From the NCBI GenBank assembly GCA_017480325.1, contig JAFVAY010000013.1, positions 1-64,000 on the forward strand: a stretch of DNA of 64,000 nt, given 5' to 3'. This document shows positions 57,844 to 64,000 of the stretch, piece by piece. Position numbers and translations under genes: made by a program. The notes beneath the pieces are model-generated. The model was not told the DNA's origin, did not search any database, and was given only the letters and a program-made list of their open reading frames with translations. The number at the start of each line of letters is the position of its first letter. Position 1 is the stretch's first letter. Source of the DNA: Clostridiales bacterium. GTDB lineage: Bacteria; Bacillota; Clostridia; Saccharofermentanales; Saccharofermentanaceae.

Positions 57844-59088
57844 ATGTTTTACAGTAGTCTTTACATAGATCCCGGCACAGGGAGTATGCTCTTCTCGATA
57901 CTTATCGGAATAGTCGGTGTGTTGGTGTTCGCTATACGAACTTTCTGGATAAAGCTTAAATTCGTAATTACCGGAGGAAGAGCAAAAAACAATCACGGAA
58001 GGTCACTTCCGATCTGTATTTTCTCCGAAGGCAAACGTTATTGGAATGTATTCCACCCCATTTGTGACGAGTTTGAGAAAAGGAAAATTGACGTCTACTA
58101 CTATACAGCTACAGAAGATGATCCCGCTCTCAAGGAGAATTACAAATATGTTCATCCGGAATTCATTGGGGAAGGCAATAAAGCTATTTCCAAGATGAAT
58201 CTTATCCGCGCCGATATTATACTGGCCACAACTCCAAGCCTTGACGTTTTCCAATGGAAGAGGTCGAAGGAAGGCAAATACTACGTCCACATTCCTCACA
58301 TGGCGAATGATATAAATATTTATAGGATGTTTGGTCTCGACTTCTATGATGCCGTTCTTCTTTCAGGACAATATCAGGCAGATCAGATAAGAAGACTTGA
58401 AAGCATAAGAGGCATTCAGCCTAAGGAATTAAAGCTTGTAGGAATTCCTTATATGGACGTCATGAGAGAGCGTCTTAATAATTCTTCCAAGACCTCTAAC
58501 GAGAGACCCGTCGTTCTTCTCGCACCGTCGTGGGGTGAAAGCGGCATTCTGAAGGTATACGGAAAGACGCTGATCGATGCACTTATTGATACAGGATATG
58601 AAATAGTGATCAGACCTCATCCTCAGTCCTTTGTTTCAGAGAAAGAGCTTATGGATTCGCTTATGACCAGCTATCCTGACGGAGACAAAGTAAGTTGGAA
58701 TCGTGATGCAGACAACTTCGATATTCTTAACAGAGCTGACATTCTCATCTCGGACTTCTCCGGAGTACTCTTCGATTTCTCCCTTGTCTTTGATAAGCCG
58801 ATCATTTACGCAGATACTGAATTTGACAGATCTCCTTATGATTGCGCATGGGATGACGAGGAACTGTGGACATTCAAGGTGCTTCCCACTATAGGAAGAG
58901 AACTTAATAAGGATAATTATTTGAATATAGGTAATATGGTTTCTGATTGCCTCAACGGCTCAGAGGCTGAAGAATTGGCTATAGCCCGCGACAAGGCTCG
59001 CGAGGAAACCTGGTGTAATATCGACAACGGCGCGGAAAAAGTAGTCGACTATCTTATAGCCAAGCATAAAGAAATCACCAAGACCTGA
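57844..59088 (+). CDS. CDP-glycerol glycerophosphotransferase-like protein (TagB/TagF family)
   Basis: A 414-residue protein expected to add glycerol (or ribitol) phosphate from a CDP-linked donor to a wall or membrane glycan. An N-terminal membrane helix begins with YIDPGTGSMLFSILIGIVG, a motif common in clostridial surface-polymer proteins. The Glyphos_transf domain (about 60-410) has LLAPSWGESGIL, IRPHPQSF and the hallmark ISDFSGVLFDFSLVFDKPIIY-like block (ISDFSGVLFDFS). Start is ATG at 57844; the only ribosome-like GAAGG is 13 bases away, or the message may be leaderless. The next gene begins 1 bp after the stop, so the two act together. Confidence 0.87.
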   Translation: MFYSSLYIDPGTGSMLFSILIGIVGVLVFAIRTFWIKLKFVITGGRAKNNHGRSLPICIFSEGKRYWNVFHPICDEFEKRKIDVYYYTATEDDPALKENYKYVHPEFIGEGNKAISKMNLIRADIILATTPSLDVFQWKRSKEGKYYVHIPHMANDINIYRMFGLDFYDAVLLSGQYQADQIRRLESIRGIQPKELKLVGIPYMDVMRERLNNSSKTSNERPVVLLAPSWGESGILKVYGKTLIDALIDTGYEIVIRPHPQSFVSEKELMDSLMTSYPDGDKVSWNRDADNFDILNRADILISDFSGVLFDFSLVFDKPIIYADTEFDRSPYDCAWDDEELWTFKVLPTIGRELNKDNYLNIGNMVSDCLNGSEAEELAIARDKAREETWCNIDNGAEKVVDYLIAKHKEITKT

Positions 59089-59089
59089 C

Positions 59090-61708
59090 ATGTCTCTTGT
59101 AGATTACATCTTTTTTCTGTTGGTTGAACCGTTAAAGCTTCTATTCGAATTAGTTTTCTATATCGCGTTCAGATTATTCCATAACGCAGGATTATCCATT
59201 ATTGCCATGAGTCTGACTGTTAATCTGCTTCTGCTGCCATTGTATTTTCGAGCGGATGCACTCGAGAGAGAGCAAAAAAACAAGAAGCAAAAGATGGAAC
59301 CATGGGTAAATAGAATAAAGCGCATCTTTAAAGGTGACGAACGCACTATGATGCTGTCTGCCTATTATAGAGAAAACAACTATAAGACGACCGATGTTCT
59401 TAAGGAATCCGTTTCTCTTTTCCTGCAGATCCCGTTCTTCATAGCTGCTTACAGCTTCTTATCAAGTCTTAATGTGCTCCACGGCATTTCACTTGGGCCT
59501 ATAAAGGATCTGGGATCACCGGACGGCTTGTTTACAATAGGAGCTGTCAGCATAAACGTACTTCCTATTTTCATGACATTGATCAATATCATATCGGGTT
59601 TTATTTATTCCGATAAAGGTCAGATAAAAGAAAAGCTGAAGCTGATCCTGATAGCATTAGTATTTCTGCTGCTTCTTTATAATTCACCTTCCGGACTTGT
59701 TTTCTATTGGACTCTTAATAATCTGTTTTCTCTCGGTAAGAACATAGTCACCGGAATTATTAAGCCCTCCGCTGTGAAACCCAAATCACCTCGGACCTCG
59801 AGTGAATTTAATTTTAAGGTGATGCTGGTATCTTGTGTCATTCTCGCTTTGATCACCGGTCTTTGGATCCCCTCTGATGTTGTTGCCGAGAACCCCATCG
59901 AGATATCAAATACCTTCAGCACAGTTCGCCATAATCCGACTCTTTACCTCGTAAGCAGCATTCTGATAGGTATTGGAACCTTTATCATCTGGATCCCTCT
60001 ATTCTTCTATCTTTTGAAGGATAAACTTAGCAAACGCTTAAACGTCTTAATGCCGGCAGCTGCATTGACCGGTGTTGTGAATTATGTGCTTTTTAATAAA
60101 AACTTCGGTTTCTTGACCAAGAGACTAACATATCAATACAGTGTAACCTACACGTGGCACGAGATACTGATCAATATACTTGCCATTATTGCGGTAGCTT
60201 TAATTATCACATTCCTTTACGCAAAGCTGTCGAAGTTTTTTCTGCATTTCTTAGCTATAATCCTTGCGGTGGTTTGTCTTATCAGCGTCACCAATTTGGT
60301 TAAGATCACCGTTTTTACTGTCGGTCATAATTATTCCTACAGCAATACTGCCGACGATGTTGTGATTCCCTTAACTACTACCGGTCAGAATGTAATAGTT
60401 ATTATGATGGATCGAATGATGGGAGCATATGTTCCGTTCTTATTTAATGAGCGTCCGGATGTCGCGATGCAATTTGACGGCTTCACTTACTATCCTAATA
60501 CTGTTTCTTTCGGTCGATACACAAACTTCGGGGCACCTGCCCTGTACGGAGGATATGAATACACCCCTGAGCGGATAAATGCCAGATCCTCAGAGCTTCT
60601 TAAGGATAAACATAACGAGGCCTTATTAATTCTCCCTACTATATTTGCCGATAACGATTGGAACGTAACTGTAGTAGACCCGCCTTATGCAAACTATGAG
60701 TGGATCCCCGATGTAAGCATATACGATGATATGGAGAACGTCAGTGCTTTTCAGATGGGCGGGGTCTTCAACGACAGTAGCGAGCTTCTCAGCAATGCCG
60801 GTGAAGAGTATGAGATTCGTCTTAACAGGAATTTATTCTGTTATGGGGTAATGAAGATTCTTCCTTATTTTCTGCAACCGTCAGCCTACTGTGACGGGAA
60901 TTACTGTTATATGAATTTCTATCTGAGAGACACTGAAGACATCACTTATGGAGGAGAATCCTTCCATGCTCAGAGAGGTATATATGAAGATTACATATCA
61001 CAATACCTGGCACTTGAAGCTTTAAGTGATGTTGTTAATATTACCGATGATCCAGATAACTGTTTCTTCTTATTCACTAACGGTACAACTCACGATGCTT
61101 GTCATCTTCAGGAACCGGAATACCTTCCTGCGGTTTACGTAGACAATACAGAATACGATGCCGCTCATCAGGATCGTCTGACCGTGAACGGCGTAACTAT
61201 GAATCTGGAAGACGATTACATGTCATATGCCGATTATCAGACCTGCATGGCAGCATGCATCTCACTGGGAAGGTGGTTTGATTACCTTAGAGCAAACAAT
61301 CTTTACGATAACACCAGAATAATAATCGTAGCTGACCACGGTAATGATCAAGGGAGCTTCGAGGAGCTTCTTGTTCCTGAACTTGACTTCAACGCCCAAT
61401 GTGTTAATCCTGTTCTTATGGTTAAGGACTTCGGAAGTAGCGGATTTACTGTCTCAGAAGAATTCATGACCAACGCTGACACTCCCACCCTTGCTCTGGA
61501 TGAAGTCATTAATAATCCTATTAATCCCTACACGGGAAATCCTATTGTTCAGGATAAGACAGGAGATCAACTGATCTACATCTCTAGTAATCTCAACGTT
61601 CTTTCTAATAATGGATATCAGTTCGAAGACCCTGACGGATATTGGTTAACTGTAAGAGACAATATCTTTGACGACGATAATTGGCACTTCTACAGCAGCG
61701 CTTCCTGA
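59090..61708 (+). CDS. YidC/Oxa1-like domain fused to a sulfatase/phosphotransferase-like domain
   Basis: An 872-residue membrane protein with two modules. Residues 1-225 follow the YidC/Oxa1 fold: PLKLLFELVFYIAFRLF, NAGLSIIAMSLTVNLLLLPL, LQIPFFIAAYSFLSSL and SPSGLVFYWTLNNLFSLGKN. The arginine normally facing the hydrophilic groove is Asn45 here, so insertase activity is doubtful. Residues 240-410 add about four membrane segments. Residues 430-830 form an extracellular alkaline-phosphatase-superfamily domain: NVIVIMMDRMMGAYVPFLF, a likely nucleophile in FGRYTNFGAPALYGGYEYTP (Thr478), FTNGTTHDACHL, and the metal-binding VADHGNDQ (Asp749-His750). LtaS and phosphoethanolamine transferases share this fold. 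One base separates it from the glycerophosphotransferase gene, pointing to a joint role in decorating or polymerising a surface glycan. Confidence 0.82.
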   Translation: MSLVDYIFFLLVEPLKLLFELVFYIAFRLFHNAGLSIIAMSLTVNLLLLPLYFRADALEREQKNKKQKMEPWVNRIKRIFKGDERTMMLSAYYRENNYKTTDVLKESVSLFLQIPFFIAAYSFLSSLNVLHGISLGPIKDLGSPDGLFTIGAVSINVLPIFMTLINIISGFIYSDKGQIKEKLKLILIALVFLLLLYNSPSGLVFYWTLNNLFSLGKNIVTGIIKPSAVKPKSPRTSSEFNFKVMLVSCVILALITGLWIPSDVVAENPIEISNTFSTVRHNPTLYLVSSILIGIGTFIIWIPLFFYLLKDKLSKRLNVLMPAAALTGVVNYVLFNKNFGFLTKRLTYQYSVTYTWHEILINILAIIAVALIITFLYAKLSKFFLHFLAIILAVVCLISVTNLVKITVFTVGHNYSYSNTADDVVIPLTTTGQNVIVIMMDRMMGAYVPFLFNERPDVAMQFDGFTYYPNTVSFGRYTNFGAPALYGGYEYTPERINARSSELLKDKHNEALLILPTIFADNDWNVTVVDPPYANYEWIPDVSIYDDMENVSAFQMGGVFNDSSELLSNAGEEYEIRLNRNLFCYGVMKILPYFLQPSAYCDGNYCYMNFYLRDTEDITYGGESFHAQRGIYEDYISQYLALEALSDVVNITDDPDNCFFLFTNGTTHDACHLQEPEYLPAVYVDNTEYDAAHQDRLTVNGVTMNLEDDYMSYADYQTCMAACISLGRWFDYLRANNLYDNTRIIIVADHGNDQGSFEELLVPELDFNAQCVNPVLMVKDFGSSGFTVSEEFMTNADTPTLALDEVINNPINPYTGNPIVQDKTGDQLIYISSNLNVLSNNGYQFEDPDGYWLTVRDNIFDDDNWHFYSSAS

Positions 61709-61718
61709 CTTAAACAAT

Positions 61719-61763
61719 TCTTAACCTTTGCTTGGCGTTTGATTAAACCCGAACATTTATACT
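61719..61763 (+). promoter_or_regulatory. Possible promoter of the second CPBP gene
   Basis: TATACT (61758-61763) with TTGGCG upstream at a long 19-bp spacing. The word TTCTTAACC just upstream is the complement of the GGTTAAGAA element at the two-component promoter (47991-47999), hinting at shared control. Confidence 0.35.
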
Positions 61764-61796
61764 GCAACCATAAAACCAATTTATGGAGGATAGATT

Positions 61797-62753
61797 ATGT
61801 CTGTCACACAAACCAACCCGTCAGAGAAGAAAAAGTTTAACGTAGGCGATTTTCTGATGTCGATATTACCGCTCTTCATCATGCTCGCCCTTAACACAAT
61901 TGCTACGATCCCCGCCGTTATTATCGGAATGGTAAACACCCTCTCGCGTAAGACAATGGAGACCGGCACAGACGGTCAGCTGATGGTGAATGAGTTCTTA
62001 GCCGACAACGGCGCCCAGACTGCTGTAATGATCGGCCTCATCTGCTACGCTATCGTAAGCATCATCATTTTCCACTTCTGGTATAAGAAGGCATTTCTTA
62101 AGAAGCAGATCACCATCTCCAACAAGGAGATCTTCACAGTAAAGAACGTCATCCTTGTAGTTCTCGTTGCTATCGGCTGCCAGGCCGCTATCGATCTGGC
62201 ACTCTCTGGAATCTATGTGCTTTTGCCTGATGTTATGGAAAGCTATTCTCAGACCTTGGAAAGTGCAGGCCTCGGGACCAACATTATCACGACCCTGATC
62301 TACGCTAACATTCTTGGCCCCATCGCCGAAGAGCTGATGTTCAGAGGCGTTACACAGGCATACTTGAGAAGATCCAACCTCGTAACCGGTCTTGTCATCT
62401 TCTTCCAGGCTCTTTCCTTCGGTATCGCTCACTTGAACCCCGTACAGAGCAGCTACGCACTTGTCCTCGGCCTCATGCTTGGCTTCCTGAGACATAAGTT
62501 CGGCAACATCCGTGTCACCGTCCTCGCTCACATCGCATTCAACGTTCTCGGCACATACGGCATCGCCGCTCTCGGCCTGATCCCTTCTGATGCAGTTCAG
62601 TATGCGATCATGGGTATCTGCACCGTCATCGGCATCGTTGCACTCGTTCTTATCGCGAAGCAGCCCACCAAGCAGATCGAAAAGCCGCTGGAAGCAACCG
62701 CACCCACTGTGGACACCAATGCTGTAAAGGTTGCACCTGTAGCTCAGGCATAA
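61797..62753 (+). CDS. CPBP-family intramembrane metalloprotease
   Basis: A 318-residue membrane protease with about eight segments. The motifs are complete: EELMFRG (EExxxR) near residue 180, ALSFGIAHLNP (FxxxH), and VLAHIAFNVLGT. The cytoplasmic tail after residue 290 is Pro/Lys/Val-rich and disordered. GGAGG precedes the ATG. Monocistronic, with its own terminator at 62783. Confidence 0.92.
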   Translation: MSVTQTNPSEKKKFNVGDFLMSILPLFIMLALNTIATIPAVIIGMVNTLSRKTMETGTDGQLMVNEFLADNGAQTAVMIGLICYAIVSIIIFHFWYKKAFLKKQITISNKEIFTVKNVILVVLVAIGCQAAIDLALSGIYVLLPDVMESYSQTLESAGLGTNIITTLIYANILGPIAEELMFRGVTQAYLRRSNLVTGLVIFFQALSFGIAHLNPVQSSYALVLGLMLGFLRHKFGNIRVTVLAHIAFNVLGTYGIAALGLIPSDAVQYAIMGICTVIGIVALVLIAKQPTKQIEKPLEATAPTVDTNAVKVAPVAQA

Positions 62754-62782
62754 TTAAGAGATCTTTAATCACTCACCAATAT

Positions 62783-62820
62783 AACCCCGGAGGTTCTCGC
62801 AGGAGAGCTCCGGGGTTTTA
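62783..62820 (+). terminator. Intrinsic terminator after the CPBP gene
   Basis: AACCCCGGAG (62783-62792) and CTCCGGGGTT (62808-62817) form a 10-bp stem followed by TTTTA. Because the flanks are A- and T-rich on both sides, it may also act on the opposite strand. Confidence 0.85.
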
Positions 62821-62824
62821 ATAA

Positions 62825-63358
62825 TCATCTTGCCTTATTCTCACAGCGTCCCGTTCTTAATCCGCACAGAAGCAACGTCAGCGGATATGTGATTATAAGT
62901 GTTAGGACGAAGTTAGCTATGTGCCCACGTTGATCCTGTCGAGAAGGAACTGGACAATACCACTATCGGGCACGACAGCAGCGAGATCACAAGTAGCACA
63001 AGAACAAACCAGAAGTGCGCCAGAGCGAACCCGCCGTCGTAGCCCGACAGATCGGTAAACTTAGTGAAGAACACCTTATAGTGCTCGAAGTAATTCCCGC
63101 CGTACCCGTTATGGGTCACATCGGCGACGAAGCTTAACGCGGGATTAAGAAGCAGAACGCCCAGGACAAATGGGATTCCGAGCCTTAAGAACCGGTCCTT
63201 AATAAACAGGGACATGCCTTTTCTGGATATCGAGAAATACGAAGATGCTCCCGCGAGAAGGAACAGCAGTGGCATGAACCAAGGCGATATGACCACCACA
63301 ACAGGCGCCAGAGGCCCCACCTTAAGTTATCGATATAAGCGATGCGCTTACTGGCCAC
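62825..63358 (-). pseudogene. Decayed acyltransferase-3 family gene
   Basis: Three pieces of one integral-membrane acyltransferase lie in order but out of frame. The start (GTG at 63358, VASKRIAYIDNLR) is the family's usual opening. The middle (63320-62913, up to 135 residues) has SPWFMPLLFLLAGASSYFS, then FIKDRFLRLGIPFVLG and AHFWFVLVLLVISL. The end (IANFVLTLIITYPLTLLL, to a stop at 62825) is the last membrane segment. The whole spans about 180 codons against about 350 in intact members, so at least two internal deletions and frameshifts have occurred. It begins 1-2 bp after the XRE regulator stop. Confidence 0.75.
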
Positions 63359-63359
63359 G

Positions 63360-63743
63360 TTACACCGGGAATCCTCCGTTTACGATTAAGAATATGATAA
63401 ATGATATCAGATCGATCCCCAGAACACCCAGAAAAACATAAAGCGCGTACTTCAGCACTCTTTTCACGCGTGAGCCGTTCTCGGGGGTGAGCACCTTCTG
63501 ATCCAGCACATCACCCATGGTCTTGTGGCTTTCCTCCTTCACGGGTTCGATGCCCTTGAGAATGTAATCTGTGGTCACGTCAAAGTATTCGCTCATGAGA
63601 ATGACCTTATCGAGATCGGGAGTTGTCTGCTCGCTCTCCCACTTTGACACAGCCTGTCTTGATACGCCCAGCTCATCCGCCAGCTGCTCCTGTGAGACTC
63701 CCTTTGCCTTCCTTAATGCCTGAATTCTGTCTGCAACGTTCAT
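63360..63743 (-). CDS. XRE-family regulator with C-terminal membrane segment
   Basis: A 127-residue protein: a helix-turn-helix domain (RIQALRKAKGVSQEQLADEL, then VSRQAVSKWE, TTPDLDKVILMSEYF) of the HTH_3 type, a linker, and one hydrophobic segment (about 100-123, YALYVFLGVLGIDLISFIIF). A membrane-tethered repressor is suggested. GGAGG precedes the ATG. Its upstream block is shared with the CPBP protease promoter at 57706-57787, so autoregulation and co-regulation of that gene are likely. It was probably co-transcribed with the now broken acyltransferase gene. Confidence 0.88.
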   Translation of the reverse strand: MNVADRIQALRKAKGVSQEQLADELGVSRQAVSKWESEQTTPDLDKVILMSEYFDVTTDYILKGIEPVKEESHKTMGDVLDQKVLTPENGSRVKRVLKYALYVFLGVLGIDLISFIIFLIVNGGFPV

Positions 63744-63758
63744 ATTGCGACCTCCTTA

Positions 63759-63829
63759 GTTTGATGGCTCAAGAGTAGCAATCCGTAAGGTTGCAATACC
63801 ACCAACTCGTGCTTGAACTTTGTCAACTC
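63759..63829 (-). promoter_or_regulatory. Conserved upstream block, copy 2 (XRE gene)
   Basis: Same ordered words as upstream of the CPBP gene: GTTTGATG, GGTTGCAAT (63789-63797), CCACCAAC and TTGAACTTTGT. Between 63830 and the window end I see no gene, only AT-rich sequence that might hold further control sites. Confidence 0.5.
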
Positions 63830-64000
63830 CATGGTGCTTTTAGTTAATCCTTCTCCTGTAGGATATATTCAGGCATATTTAACACTGTTAAAATGCGTCC
63901 TCCGACATATCTAAGCTATTATACTATATTGGTTTCCTCGCGGTGATACCATAGTAGCCCCGAAGGAGCCTTATCCTGCCGTCGTAAGTATTTTTCTGTG

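Noticed and set aside
63830..64000. Possible further gene or RNA at the window end
   Set aside because: No frame with a ribosome site and no recognisable RNA structure; the sequence is cut by the window edge.

Overview
The window reads as a chromosomal segment of a Gram-positive anaerobe of the class Clostridia, probably a plant-fibre degrader from a gut or rumen. The reasons are inferential: cellobiose and cellodextrin phosphorylases sit beside a secreted GH5 cellulase; there are many lipobox lipoproteins, sortase B, an LCP ligase, CpsBCD, CarD, DUF1700/DUF4097 and an Lsa-type ABC-F protein; and there is no outer-membrane machinery. I do not assign a genus.

Layout. 1-0.7 kb: a minus-strand tRNA cluster (Asn, Phe, Asp, Cys) with two odd hairpins sharing one loop. 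1-10 kb: a cellulose/cellodextrin block on the minus strand (cellobiose phosphorylase, cellodextrin phosphorylase, diguanylate cyclase, GH5 cellulase, acetyltransferase). 10-16 kb: a carbohydrate ABC importer whose MalF-type permease carries an insertion of about 460 residues. 16-26 kb: a lipoprotein, then a six-gene minus-strand operon combining a CbiG-like protein, a large solute-binding lipoprotein, two sugar-type permeases, an HlyD-like adaptor and a MacB-like extracellular domain protein, with no ATPase. 26-29 kb: a 2-hydroxyacid dehydrogenase, a TMEM198-like membrane protein, Dus and PAP2. 29.5-33 kb: two COG0523 metal GTPases (one fused to a YcgQ/DUF1980-like domain, one very His-rich) coupled to an acetolactate-synthase-like enzyme. 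33-37 kb: CpsC-CpsD-CpsB, sortase B and its likely substrate. 37-44 kb: LCP, HD-GYP, DUF4097, DUF1700, a membrane protein and an EAL protein. 44-52 kb: an antibiotic-response block in which an attenuator-controlled Lsa-like ABC-F gene is followed by a two-component system, a DUF4097-like protein and a MacB/Bce-like ABC transporter. 52-56 kb: CarD, YitT and a zinc/manganese-type ABC importer. 56-64 kb: patatin, tRNA-Ala, two CPBP proteases, a glycerophosphotransferase with a YidC-sulfatase fusion, and an XRE regulator beside a decayed acyltransferase gene.

How it fits together. Cellulase products would enter as cellodextrins and be split by phosphate inside the cell. Cyclic-di-GMP enzymes of all three classes (GGDEF, HD-GYP, EAL) lie among surface-polymer genes. 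The strongest candidates for an undescribed system are the TagF-like/YidC-sulfatase pair (57.8-61.7 kb), the CbiG-like/ABC/HlyD/MacB-like operon (17.3-25.9 kb), and the complete attenuator ahead of the ABC-F gene (44.3-44.5 kb). All functions come from reading the sequence; no database search was run.
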